A stretch of DNA of 32,992 nt from Cytophagaceae bacterium (lineage in GTDB: Bacteria; Bacteroidota; Bacteroidia; Cytophagales; Spirosomataceae): NCBI GenBank assembly GCA_947452215.1, contig CANGCD010000005.1, forward strand, positions 1-32,992. Direction: 5' to 3'. The position numbers and the translations under genes were made by a program. Below the pieces are notes generated by a model. That model had not been told where the DNA came from. It saw only the letters and a list, made by a program, of their open reading frames with translations, and did no database searches. Positions 1 through 9,563 of this stretch are shown here, one piece after another; position 1 is the stretch's first letter, and every line of letters starts with the position of its first letter.

Positions 1-323
1 ACTAAACTAGCGCCTGCATCATTCACCCCTAATCCAATCATTTTTCCATCTTGTATCGTAGCCGCATAGGGTTCAAAGGTCCAAGACGCATTGGGCTTCA
101 CCGTATCGTGGTGCGAGTTTAATAAAATGCTCGGTTTACTCGCGTCGAAATGTTGGTTCGTTGCCCAAACATTATTCCCAAGTGTATGAAACGGAATATT
201 TCTTGCGTGTAAAAAATCCTGTATGATGGCAGCGGTTCCTTGCTCTTCCCGACTTAACGACGGGCAAGCAAGTAGCTGGGCCAACAGGCTTTGTGCATCT
301 AGAAATTGTTGATCCGTATACAT
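1..323 (-). CDS. argE: M20-family deacetylase/peptidase (ArgE-like acetylornithine deacetylase), C-terminus truncated by the window edge
   Basis: Reverse-strand reading from ATG at 323: MYTDQQFLDAQSLLAQLLACPSLSREEQGTAAIIQDFLHARNIPFHTLGNNVWATNQHFDASKPSILLNSHHDTVKP...; M20 metal-site motif NSHHDTV; adjacent to argB/argF'. Confidence 0.8.
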   Translation of the reverse strand, partial: MYTDQQFLDAQSLLAQLLACPSLSREEQGTAAIIQDFLHARNIPFHTLGNNVWATNQHFDASKPSILLNSHHDTVKPNASWTFEPYAATIQDGKMIGLGVNDAGASL

Positions 324-324
324 G

Positions 325-1104
325 CTAGGCTTGAATTAACGTGCCTTTGTCGGGCTGTGAAACAAAATCTGCATGGCAAAGACGAACGGTTTGAACGCCT
401 TGTGCAATGGCTTTTAATGCATTTTCAAGCTTTGGAATCATGCCTGCTGATACAATGCCATCTGCTTTTAATTGAGCGAAATTTGCCTGATTGATTTGGG
501 GAATTACCGAATCATCATCGTTTGGATCCATCAATACGCCTTGCTTTTCAAAACAATAGGTTAAGGTCACATCAAAATATTCGCTTAAACCAATCGCCAA
601 GGCCTGCGCCATCGTATCCGCATTGGTGTTGAGAAGTTGGCCTGTGATATCCGCCGTAATCGGAGCGAAAACTGGACTAAATCCAGCTGAAATTAATCCA
701 GCCAAATCTTGCGCATTGACCTTTTCAATATCTCCCACAAATCCATAATCAATGGGAATGGGATTTCTTTTTTTCGACACAACAAAAGCGCCATCTGGGC
801 CCGCTAGTCCGATCGCATTACATTTTAACGATTGCAATGACGCTACAATGGATTTATTGATCCATCCCGCGTAGACCATCGTAACGATCCGAAGGCTTTC
901 GGCATCCGTCACCCGCCGACCGTCGATCATTTGACTTTGAATGCCTAAATCGGCTGCCATGGATGTGGCGATTTTACCCCCTCCATGCACCATTAATTTG
1001 GGGCCTTTTATTGATGCGAAATTGGCCAGAAAAGCAGCTAAAGCTTCAGGAGCATCGATGATGTTCCCGCCAATTTTGACAATATGTAAGGCTTGCTTTG
1101 ACAT
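325..1104 (-). CDS. argB: Acetylglutamate kinase (or N-succinylglutamate kinase)
   Basis: MSKQALHIVKIGGNII..., KLMVHGGGKIATSMAADLGI; amino acid kinase fold. The ORF track start at 1176 overlaps argF'; the start at 1104 gives TAATG coupling with the argF' stop. Confidence 0.9.
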   Translation of the reverse strand: MSKQALHIVKIGGNIIDAPEALAAFLANFASIKGPKLMVHGGGKIATSMAADLGIQSQMIDGRRVTDAESLRIVTMVYAGWINKSIVASLQSLKCNAIGLAGPDGAFVVSKKRNPIPIDYGFVGDIEKVNAQDLAGLISAGFSPVFAPITADITGQLLNTNADTMAQALAIGLSEYFDVTLTYCFEKQGVLMDPNDDDSVIPQINQANFAQLKADGIVSAGMIPKLENALKAIAQGVQTVRLCHADFVSQPDKGTLIQA

Positions 1105-2078
1105 TAGAATAAATAAGGACTTTCTACCCTCATTTGAGTGAGTAAAATTTCTTTTAAGACGGTTTGCGCTGCCCAAACCCGGTTTCCCGCTTGTTGGATC
1201 ACTATCGAATTTTCTGAATCGATGACCGCATCATCTACAACAACATTTCTGCGAACGGGTAGGCAATGCATGAATTTCGCATTATTTGTTAATTGCATTT
1301 TCTCTGCACTGACGGTCCATGCGGGGTCCGAAGAAAGGATTTTTCCATAATCTTCGTAGGAAGACCAGTTTTTGGCATAGATGAAATCGGCACCTTCAAA
1401 TGCTTCTTTCGGGTCGTAGCAAATCTTGGCATTTCCGGAAAATTCAGGTGCTAAATCGTAGCCTTTTGGATGTGCGATGGTAAAGTCGACATTCGCAATA
1501 TTCATCCATTCTGCGAAGGAATTAGGAACACATTGGGGCAAAGCTTTTACGTGTGGCGCCCAAGTTAACACTACTTTGGGGCGGTCCACGGTTTTATATT
1601 CAGTTATGGTAATTAAGTCGGTCAGCGATTGCAAGGGATGGCGCGTAGACGATTCTAAACTCACAATGGGCTTACCCGTATATTTTATGAATTGTTTCAA
1701 GACTAATTCCGAATAATCGGCTTCGCGGTCAACAAGACCTGGAAAACTTCTAACCCCCACTACATCGCAATATTGGCCAATAACCGCTGCGGCTTCTGCT
1801 ATGTGTTCTGCCTTGTCTCCGTTCATGATGACACCCTCGTTCATTTCCAATTGCCAGGAATCCGTACCCACATTCATCACCATCACGTCCATTCCTAGGT
1901 TTTGCGCTGCTTTCTGTGTCGATAAACGAGTTCGTAAACTCGAATTAAAGAACAATAAGCCCATGGTTTTATTCTTGCCTAAATGCTTGTCGGCATAGGG
2001 CATTTTTTTCATCAACAAAGCTTCATTTACGAGTTTGTCAATGTTGTACGCGTCTTTAACGGAGGTAAAATGCTGCAT
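1104..2078 (-). CDS. argF': N-acetyl/N-succinyl-L-ornithine transcarbamylase (ArgF' type)
   Basis: FFNSSLRTRLSTQKAAQNLG, SSTRHPLQSLTDLITI, MHCLPVRRN; Bacteroidetes ArgF' family rather than canonical OTC. Confidence 0.9.
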   Translation of the reverse strand: MQHFTSVKDAYNIDKLVNEALLMKKMPYADKHLGKNKTMGLLFFNSSLRTRLSTQKAAQNLGMDVMVMNVGTDSWQLEMNEGVIMNGDKAEHIAEAAAVIGQYCDVVGVRSFPGLVDREADYSELVLKQFIKYTGKPIVSLESSTRHPLQSLTDLITITEYKTVDRPKVVLTWAPHVKALPQCVPNSFAEWMNIANVDFTIAHPKGYDLAPEFSGNAKICYDPKEAFEGADFIYAKNWSSYEDYGKILSSDPAWTVSAEKMQLTNNAKFMHCLPVRRNVVVDDAVIDSENSIVIQQAGNRVWAAQTVLKEILLTQMRVESPYLF

Positions 2079-2151
2079 ATAAGTGGTGGTCCGAAGACCT
2101 TAGGATATTGGCAATTTGGTAAAATTACCATTTTTACGAGATAAATGAAAT

Positions 2152-2700
2152 TTATCGGTGGCGTTCCCAGGTGAAAACTTGCATGGGAGTTTCGAGCTCG
2201 AGTTTTTTCTCGCCTGTCTGAACGAATTGGTTTTTCGTTAATACCCGTTGAGAACCGATATTATCCACGGGAGTTTCCGCGCGCAGAATTTGTAAATCCT
2301 TATCTTGAAATGCCCAAGCTGCTAATCCTTGAACTGCTTCGGTGGCAATCCCTTGACCTTCGAATTTCTGATCGATGGCATAACCTATTTCGCTTGTTCC
2401 TTCATTATCTGGTAAGCCGGCTAATCCAATGCCCCCTACAGAGCAGGACGCGGAGTTGAGGATAATTTCCCAATTTGTGTACCAGAAATAGTCCAAAGGG
2501 AATTTTGCGGTTTGCGGAATCCAATAATCGCTCAATGCCTGAAGCATTTCTTGTTCATAAAACAATCCTAATTCCCAAGGGTTATGCTTTAGTTCTAGCA
2601 TTTTTTCTAGTTCTTTGCGCCCCGATTGCTTCCAAACTTGCAGATGTTGATTTGTCAGTGGAACTAAGGTTAGTCTAGGGGTTTGAACTTGAATGGTCAT
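2152..2700 (-). CDS. GNAT-family N-acetyltransferase
   Basis: MTIQVQTPRLTLVPLTNQHL... EIGYAIDQKFEGQGIATEAVQGLAAWAF; RimJ/RimL-like. The upstream extension to 2808 in the ORF track is probably not real. Confidence 0.85.
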   Translation of the reverse strand: MTIQVQTPRLTLVPLTNQHLQVWKQSGRKELEKMLELKHNPWELGLFYEQEMLQALSDYWIPQTAKFPLDYFWYTNWEIILNSASCSVGGIGLAGLPDNEGTSEIGYAIDQKFEGQGIATEAVQGLAAWAFQDKDLQILRAETPVDNIGSQRVLTKNQFVQTGEKKLELETPMQVFTWERHR

Positions 2701-2799
2701 ATTGGGCAACAAATTATCCATTTTGGTCGCAAAATAAAAGGCCTTTAACTTATTAATACGAAATTTGCATTCGTAAAATACGATTTTAAACAACAAACA

Positions 2800-5406
2800 A
2801 TGAAACAAATTATTACGCTATTCGCATTGATGATCTTATCCCTTTCTGCAACTGCGCAGATTCCTGGTGGAATGGGTGGTTTCGGTGCAGCGCCTAAGAA
2901 AGAAGCCGTAATTCCGGGAACTGCGCAAGCAGCTCCGAAAGGTTCCGCGAAAATTATTGGATATGTTTTGGATTCCACAGATACAAAGCCAGTCGAATTT
3001 GCATCAGTTGCTTTAATCAACAAAGCAACCAATCGTCCAGTAGACGGCGCTTCAGCCGATCAGGTTGGTAAGTTTGTCCTAAATAAAGTAGCTCAAGGTG
3101 ATTATAAATTGGTAATCTCATTTATTGGTTATGAGAGCAAAACTTTATTTGTTTCCATTAATGCCAAGAATGATGACCATGATTTAGGTGTGATCAAATT
3201 GCCATCGAGCACGAAGATGTTGGCGGAAGTAACTGTAGAAGGACAGCGCGCGATGATTGAGGAACGTGTGGATCGTACGATATACAATGCCGAAAAGGAC
3301 GCAACGAACAAAGGGGGAGATGCATCGGATGTGTTGAAAAAGGTTCCGATGTTATCGGTGGATTTAGATGGTAACCCATCTTTGCGTGGATCATCGAACG
3401 TGAAGGTATTGATTAATAATAAGCCTTCAACGATTATGGCTTCTAGTATTGCGGATGCCTTGAAACAGATTCCGGCTGATATGATTAAGACCGTGGAGGT
3501 GATTACATCGCCATCCGCGAAATATGATGCAGAAGGCTCCGCGGGTATTATTAATATTGTGACGAAGAAAAATACGTTGCAAGGTTTGACATTGAATTTT
3601 GATACGAGTGCGGGTGTTCGCGGTTCCAACTTAGCCTTGAATGGTAACTTTCGAAGAAAGAATTTCGGTATCTCATTAGGTGGTTTTGGTCGTTCAGAAT
3701 ACAATGTAAATGGTAAGTTTGAGAGTACTCAAATTACCTACAACAAAGGAATCCCTACCACAAACGTCCAAACGGCAGAAAGCCGCCGTGATGGTATTTT
3801 TGGTAATTATCAATTGGGTTTTGATTGGGATATCAACAAGTATAATTCAGTTACCTCTAATGTTCGATTTGGTTTGCGTAATGGAAATAACTGGCAGGAT
3901 GGCTTAAAGCAGATTCGCAATGGCGCTTTGTCAAGTTTACGTAATACAAATTCATTGGATGAATCTGCAAACGTTGATATCAACGTCGATTACACAAAGA
4001 CATTTGAAAAACCTCAAAAGGAATTTTCAATTTTATCGATGTATAGCCGTAATAACCGCACGAATGATTTTTACAATTTGATCTTGAATCCAACTTCAAC
4101 GATGAGCCAAATCATGAGTTCGATTAAAAATGCGAACAACTCGTACAATGAGGAGGCGACAATTCAGATGGATTACCAAACACCGATCAACAAGATGTCG
4201 ATGATTGAGTTTGGAGCCAAAGCCATTACGCGGAATGTTACTTCAGACTATAAGTCTTATACAGCAGGTGTCGATGGAATTTATTCGCTCGTTAACTTAG
4301 CTACATTGCCAAGTAACGTGTTTGATTATAATCAGAACATTTGGGGGACTTATGGTTCTTATACGTTGACGACCAAAAATAAATGGAGCATTAAAGCAGG
4401 TGCGCGTTATGAGCATACGGATATTTCGGCGAGTTTCTTGAAGAAAGAAGGTCAAAATACAGTCATTCCGCCTTACGGAGTTTTAGTTCCAAGTTTCAAT
4501 ATGTCGAAGACATTTAAATCAGGAACTTGGAGATTCAGTTATAATCGTCGTATCCAACGTCCGGGTATTGAAAACTTGAATCCAAACGTAAATGCTACGA
4601 ATCCATTGAATATTTCAACAGGTAATCCGAATTTGGCTCCTGAGTATACGAACAACTACGAGATTTCATATTCTAAGTTTGTGAAGCAAACGTATATTTC
4701 AACGGCTTTATTCATTCGTAATACGACTGGTGCCATTAACCGAATTCGTGAGGTGCGAGGTGATACGGTCAGAACCACATCACAAAATATAGGTAACGAA
4801 GATGCCTACGGATTTAACATTAACTTGAATGTTAATTTGTCTAACAAATTGATGTTAGGTGGTGGCGGTGATTTTGCTTACATGGTTTTAGCGAATAATG
4901 TAGCTGATCCATTGCTTTCTGCTAAAAATGAAGGTATGCAATCGAATTTCCGGGTATTTGGTAATTATACTATTGGTAATGGCTGGGGAGCGCAAATATT
5001 TTCTTTCTACCGCGTCAATCAGGTTCAGTTACAAGGTTCTCAGGGCGGTATGGGTATGTACAGTTTGAGTTTGAAGAAGGATTTTAAAAATAAGTTGGGG
5101 AGCATTGGATTTGGGGCTGAAAATTTCTTAACCCCAAATGGTTTTGTGATTAGAAGTGAAACCAAAACATCAACAATTTCCCAAGTTTCAGAAAATACCA
5201 TGCGAAATATGAACTTTAAGATCAATTTTTCTTATCGTTTCGGAAAAATGACTTTTGGTCCTGCTAAAAAGAAGAAATCAGTCAATAATGACGATACTAA
5301 AGGTGGCGAAGGTGATGCAGCTCCGGCAGCTCCTCAACAACCTATGGGTATGCCAGGCATGCGCATGGGTGGCGGTGGAGGCGGAGGCTTCGGTGGACCG
5401 AGATAA
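2800..5406 (+). CDS. TonB-dependent-receptor-like outer membrane protein with N-terminal carboxypeptidase-regulatory-like domain
   Basis: Signal peptide MKQIITLFALMILSLSATAQ; CarboxypepD_reg-like (GYVLDSTDTKPVEFASVALINK); plug-like LKKVPMLSVDLDGNPSLRGSSNVKVLINNKPS; beta-barrel; Gly/Met-rich C-terminal tail. Confidence 0.9.
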   Translation: MKQIITLFALMILSLSATAQIPGGMGGFGAAPKKEAVIPGTAQAAPKGSAKIIGYVLDSTDTKPVEFASVALINKATNRPVDGASADQVGKFVLNKVAQGDYKLVISFIGYESKTLFVSINAKNDDHDLGVIKLPSSTKMLAEVTVEGQRAMIEERVDRTIYNAEKDATNKGGDASDVLKKVPMLSVDLDGNPSLRGSSNVKVLINNKPSTIMASSIADALKQIPADMIKTVEVITSPSAKYDAEGSAGIINIVTKKNTLQGLTLNFDTSAGVRGSNLALNGNFRRKNFGISLGGFGRSEYNVNGKFESTQITYNKGIPTTNVQTAESRRDGIFGNYQLGFDWDINKYNSVTSNVRFGLRNGNNWQDGLKQIRNGALSSLRNTNSLDESANVDINVDYTKTFEKPQKEFSILSMYSRNNRTNDFYNLILNPTSTMSQIMSSIKNANNSYNEEATIQMDYQTPINKMSMIEFGAKAITRNVTSDYKSYTAGVDGIYSLVNLATLPSNVFDYNQNIWGTYGSYTLTTKNKWSIKAGARYEHTDISASFLKKEGQNTVIPPYGVLVPSFNMSKTFKSGTWRFSYNRRIQRPGIENLNPNVNATNPLNISTGNPNLAPEYTNNYEISYSKFVKQTYISTALFIRNTTGAINRIREVRGDTVRTTSQNIGNEDAYGFNINLNVNLSNKLMLGGGGDFAYMVLANNVADPLLSAKNEGMQSNFRVFGNYTIGNGWGAQIFSFYRVNQVQLQGSQGGMGMYSLSLKKDFKNKLGSIGFGAENFLTPNGFVIRSETKTSTISQVSENTMRNMNFKINFSYRFGKMTFGPAKKKKSVNNDDTKGGEGDAAPAAPQQPMGMPGMRMGGGGGGGFGGPR

Positions 5407-5425
5407 TAAAAGGTATTCCTAGTTC

Positions 5426-5453
5426 AAAAAAGGAGGCGAAAGCCTCCTTTTTT
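5426..5453. terminator. Bidirectional intrinsic terminator between convergent genes
   Basis: aaaaaaggaggc-gaaa-gcctcctttttt: perfect 12-bp stem with GAAA loop, A/T-run flanks; lies between 5406(+) and the ispB-like stop at 5452(-). Confidence 0.85.
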
Positions 5454-6426
5454 ATTTGTTACGTTCGATGGTGTAACTCAATAAGTTTCCTAAGGATGTC
5501 CGATAGATGGATTCTGGAAATTGACTTAGGATAGCGCGTGCTTCGTCTGCGAAGGCTTGCATGCGTTGTGTGGCATAGGCGATTCCGCCTGTCGACTTAA
5601 CAAAATCAATGACTTCTTTCACTTTGACAGGATTATCTGAATCGTTTTTGATGGTTTTAATCATCTGCTTTCGGAGCGAGCGCGTGGTATTTTGTAAGGC
5701 ATAAATCAAGGGCAGCGTCATTTTCTTTTCCTTGATATCTATGCCTAAGGGTTTACCAATTTCGGCGTCACCATAATCAAATAAATCATCCTTGATCTGG
5801 AAGGCGATGCCTACTTTCTCTCCGAATTGATGTGCTAGGCCCACGTATTTCTCATCTGCATCTGTCGATTGTACCCCCACCGCACAACATGCGGCAATCA
5901 GGGTTGCTGTTTTCTTACGAATGATATCAAAATAGACGTCCTCTGTGATGTCAAGTTTTCTAGCTTTTTCAATCTGTAATAATTCCCCTTCGGCCATTTC
6001 GCGCACAGCTGTGGAAACTGAGGTCAATAAGTCGAAATCTTTGTGATCGACGGAAAGCAAAAGGCCTTTGGATAGGAGGTAGTCGCCTACCAAGACTGCG
6101 ATTTTATTTTTCCAAACAGCATTGATGGAGAAAAATCCCCGACGGTAATCGGATTCATCCACGACATCATCATGCACAAGTGTAGCTGTATGAAGTAGTT
6201 CGATTAAAGCCGCTCCCCGATACGTTTTTTCCGTGATTTCTCCCACGCAACCAGCCGTTAAGAAAACGAACATGGGGCGCATTTGCTTGCCCTTCCGTTG
6301 AACAATGTAATTCATAATCGTGTCCAGCAGCATGACTTTGGTTTTCATGAACTGCCTGAATTTCCCTTCAAATGCCTTCATGGGTTCCTCGATGGGCGCC
6401 TGAATGGATGAAAGCGAAATGGACAT
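5452..6426 (-). CDS. ispB: Polyprenyl synthetase (trans-polyprenyl diphosphate synthase)
   Basis: LVHDDVVDESDYRRG and FQIKDDLFDYGD aspartate-rich motifs; GKQMRPMFVFLTAG. Confidence 0.9.
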   Translation of the reverse strand: MSISLSSIQAPIEEPMKAFEGKFRQFMKTKVMLLDTIMNYIVQRKGKQMRPMFVFLTAGCVGEITEKTYRGAALIELLHTATLVHDDVVDESDYRRGFFSINAVWKNKIAVLVGDYLLSKGLLLSVDHKDFDLLTSVSTAVREMAEGELLQIEKARKLDITEDVYFDIIRKKTATLIAACCAVGVQSTDADEKYVGLAHQFGEKVGIAFQIKDDLFDYGDAEIGKPLGIDIKEKKMTLPLIYALQNTTRSLRKQMIKTIKNDSDNPVKVKEVIDFVKSTGGIAYATQRMQAFADEARAILSQFPESIYRTSLGNLLSYTIERNK

Positions 6427-6526
6427 AGAATTAAGTTTACGCGCTTGTTCGGCACATGTGGAAATTGTGTAAATTTAATCACATTTTGGGATTATTTAGT
6501 CCTGCTAATTAAATAAAGCGAAATTT

Positions 6527-7456
6527 ATGAGTAAGATGTTGGTCTTAGCTGGGGGCTCCGTTAAAGGGGCATTTCAAGCGGGTGTCATCAAAGCCCTCGC
6601 GGAAAAAGGTTTCCAGCCAGAAGTTATATATGGGATTTCTGCGGGGAGTTTAAATGCCGCTTTTTTGGTCAATGCTTTAGGTCAGCAACAGTTGGACGGA
6701 CAGATTCCATCCTTCCAACAAGCCGCTGAGGATCTGTGGGATTTTTGGGAGACGCGAATCACGCGTCCCGACTGTTTGTCGAGACCCTTGTCAATGTTTG
6801 AATTGGGCTGGACTGCGTTAACAAAAAAATTCAGGGGGCTCGTTTCGTCGGAGCCATTGCGTGCGCTTATACAAGAAGTATTGTCCTTGCGAAATTTACA
6901 GGCTAGTCCCGTAGGACTTCATATAGGTGCGGTTAATATCATGGAAGGTCGGATACATTATGTAGATCCGAGTAATTCCGATTTTATGGATTATTTATTG
7001 GCTTCCTCCGCAGTTCCCATTTTGATGCCTGTCGTTAAAATTAAAGGCGAAGATCGTCGCAGTTATTTGGATGGTGGCTTGCGGGATGTGACGCCCGTTC
7101 GGCGTGCCTTAGAAGATGGAGGAACACATATTGTTTGTGTAAGCTGTCATCCGGAAGCCATTGAAGGTGGTTTTTTTGATTCTGGGGATTTATTAGCGCT
7201 GGTTGATCGTGTTATGGACATTGCGGTCAACGAGATTTTAAATGCCGATTTGCGTGAAACAATCTTAATTAATCAGTCGCTCCCAGCCGATGGTTCTGTG
7301 GTGATGGATGGCCCTTATCGAGGATTTCAACGGGTGAATTTAGAATCGATTCGGCCCATTCAGCCCATTAATATCGATATTCAACGATTCACGAAAATGG
7401 ATATCAGGCGAATGCTGGAAGTGGGGTACAAGCTTGGCTTAGACCAAATTCAATAA
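6527..7456 (+). CDS. Patatin-like phospholipase family protein
   Basis: GGSVKGAFQAGVIKALAE oxyanion motif, GISAGSLNAA nucleophile elbow, DGGLRD catalytic Asp motif. Confidence 0.9.
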   Translation: MSKMLVLAGGSVKGAFQAGVIKALAEKGFQPEVIYGISAGSLNAAFLVNALGQQQLDGQIPSFQQAAEDLWDFWETRITRPDCLSRPLSMFELGWTALTKKFRGLVSSEPLRALIQEVLSLRNLQASPVGLHIGAVNIMEGRIHYVDPSNSDFMDYLLASSAVPILMPVVKIKGEDRRSYLDGGLRDVTPVRRALEDGGTHIVCVSCHPEAIEGGFFDSGDLLALVDRVMDIAVNEILNADLRETILINQSLPADGSVVMDGPYRGFQRVNLESIRPIQPINIDIQRFTKMDIRRMLEVGYKLGLDQIQ

Positions 7457-7479
7457 AAAAACCTGGTGTTTCGACCAGG
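7455..7479 (-). terminator. Intrinsic terminator of the pyrH-frr unit
   Basis: Minus strand reads cctggt-cgaaac-accagg followed by TTTTTT; directly downstream of frr. Confidence 0.75.
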
Positions 7480-7495
7480 CTCTTGAATGGGGTCA

Positions 7496-8056
7496 TTAAA
7501 CCACCATGATGTCTCTTTCTTTTTCGTTAAAAATCTGATCGATTTTAGCTACAAAGCCATCCGTGATTTTTTGAATTTTATCTTCGGCTGATTTAATCGC
7601 ATCTTCCGATACGCCATCCCCTTTTAATTTTTTGATGCTGTTGTTGCCGTCTTGACGGGCATTGCGAATGTTGATTTTCGCTACCTCAATTTCTTGCTTT
7701 ACGCGCTTTACTAAATCACGACGACGTTCTTCTGTCAAAGGAGGAATTGCCAAACGGATTGTTTCCCCATCATTCATGGGATTTAATCCCAAGTTTGAAT
7801 TACGGATTGATTTTTCGATTTCGCCAAAGATGCCTTTTTCGAAGGGTTTGATTGCAATGGTACGTGCATCGGGTGTTGTGATGGATGCCGCTCCGGAAAT
7901 CGGAGTAGCCATGCCATAATAGTCAATCATTAAACCGTCCAACATCGATGTGCTAGCTTTGCCCGCACGTATTTTCGACAATTCAATGTTTAAGTGTTTA
8001 ATTGCGCCCTCCATGGTTTCTTGGGTCGCGTCAATATAAAATTCAATTTCTTCCAT
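7496..8056 (-). CDS. frr: Ribosome recycling factor
   Basis: LSKIRAGKASTSMLDGLMIDYYG, TTPDARTIAIKPFEKGIFGEIEKSI, PPLTEERRRDLVK; downstream of pyrH. Confidence 0.97.
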   Translation of the reverse strand: MEEIEFYIDATQETMEGAIKHLNIELSKIRAGKASTSMLDGLMIDYYGMATPISGAASITTPDARTIAIKPFEKGIFGEIEKSIRNSNLGLNPMNDGETIRLAIPPLTEERRRDLVKRVKQEIEVAKINIRNARQDGNNSIKKLKGDGVSEDAIKSAEDKIQKITDGFVAKIDQIFNEKERDIMVV

Positions 8057-8062
8057 TGGGTA

Positions 8063-8773
8063 TTAGCTAATTAATGTTCCTACATCTTCTCCTGTCACAA
8101 GATCAGCCAAATTGCCTTCCTTGTTCATATCAAAAACGATAATCGGTAATTTATTTTCTTGGCATAAGGTAAATGCCGTTGTATCCATGATTTTCAAACC
8201 TTTTTGAATCGCGTCTGAAAAGCTTAAATGGGTAAATCGTGTTGCCGTAGGGTCCTTCTCAGGGTCTGCCGTATAAACGCCATCAACGCGTGTTCCTTTT
8301 AATACCACATCGGCTTCTACTTCAATCGCACGCAAGGAAGCCGTCGAATCCGTCGTAAAATAAGGGTTACCCGTTCCTGCTCCAAAGATGACAATGCGAC
8401 CTTTTTCGAGGTGGCGAATGGCTCTCCGACGAATAAAAGGTTCGCAAACCGCTTCCACTTTTAAAGCCGTCATCATGCGCGTGTAAAGACCTTGTTTTTC
8501 CAAGGCCGCTTGAACTGCCATGCCATTAATGACCGTGGCCAACATGCCCATGTAGTCGCCTTGAACGCGATCAATACCTGCTTTTGCTGCACTTGCGCCT
8601 CGGAATATATTTCCTCCGCCGATTACAATAGCAACTTCAACACCTAAATCATGTACTTTTTTGATTTCTGCAGCATATTGTCCTAAAATAACGGGGTCAA
8701 TTACCTCGTCTCGAGTCGACAATGCCTCACCTGAAAGTTTTAAAAGGATACGTTTGTATTTGGTGTCTTTCAT
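8063..8773 (-). CDS. pyrH: UMP kinase
   Basis: [59 protein letters not shown]. Confidence 0.97.
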   Translation of the reverse strand: MKDTKYKRILLKLSGEALSTRDEVIDPVILGQYAAEIKKVHDLGVEVAIVIGGGNIFRGASAAKAGIDRVQGDYMGMLATVINGMAVQAALEKQGLYTRMMTALKVEAVCEPFIRRRAIRHLEKGRIVIFGAGTGNPYFTTDSTASLRAIEVEADVVLKGTRVDGVYTADPEKDPTATRFTHLSFSDAIQKGLKIMDTTAFTLCQENKLPIIVFDMNKEGNLADLVTGEDVGTLIS

Positions 8774-8825
8774 GCGTTGTTGATATTTATGCGCTGCAAA
8801 TTTAGAAAATTTATCGGCTTCTTGT

Positions 8826-9545
8826 TTACCTTTTTAGCTTATAATCTTTAGCGTCTGGCAATTTCCACCAAGCTAAATAGGGATGTGCGTGATGTTCAAA
8901 ATGATAGCCGAAAAAGTAACAGGAAATAAAGGCCCATACGTGATTTCTTTTTTGACTTCTTGATTGCGTTTTATTTTCAGGATCATGCTCCCCACGGTGT
9001 GGAAGATAAGTTCCAAAAAAGAATAATTGCAGGGTGCTTAGGATGGCGGGGGCCTCCCAATAAACGATCAGGTTTTCCATGGGCAACCAAATTTTCAACA
9101 CATTGTAGGTGATGGCCATCGCCAGAACTTGTTGCCAAGTCACGTATTGCCACATGAACTTAAACCACCATACAAAAAAATTGCCCTGATGGACATCCGG
9201 ATCTTGTTCTGTATTCACATAATCATGGTGCCAATGGTGTTTCTTACGTAATACAGCATAGTTGTTGAACGCAAAAAGTGTCGCACAAACCCAGCCGATG
9301 CCATGATTTAAGTAAGGATTTTCGGGGGAAACCACGCCGTGAATAGCATCATGCGAGGTGATAAATAAACCGGTATATAAATGAGTTTGAATCAATACAT
9401 GCAGGTAAGTCCAGGGCGAAAGGAAGTCCATGGGCTGAAAAAGCATGTACGTCAAATGTGCCGACCAAAGCGTTAAGAGCGCTAAAGCCCAAAATAATCC
9501 TGTAAAATTGTTTACTTTGTTCACGTGTTTTTGACTGATGGTCAA
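8826..9545 (-). CDS. crtW: Beta-carotene ketolase-like membrane di-iron oxygenase (CrtW type)
   Basis: Histidine boxes [29 protein letters not shown]; CrtW-like [19 protein letters not shown] and WWKLPDA. Confidence 0.8.
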   Translation of the reverse strand: MTISQKHVNKVNNFTGLFWALALLTLWSAHLTYMLFQPMDFLSPWTYLHVLIQTHLYTGLFITSHDAIHGVVSPENPYLNHGIGWVCATLFAFNNYAVLRKKHHWHHDYVNTEQDPDVHQGNFFVWWFKFMWQYVTWQQVLAMAITYNVLKIWLPMENLIVYWEAPAILSTLQLFFFGTYLPHRGEHDPENKTQSRSQKRNHVWAFISCYFFGYHFEHHAHPYLAWWKLPDAKDYKLKR

Positions 9546-9563
9546 AATTAATACTAATTACCT

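Noticed and set aside
3129-3704. 191-aa minus-strand ORF antisense to the TonB-receptor-like gene
   Set aside because: No recognisable motifs; fully inside a well-supported coding sequence.
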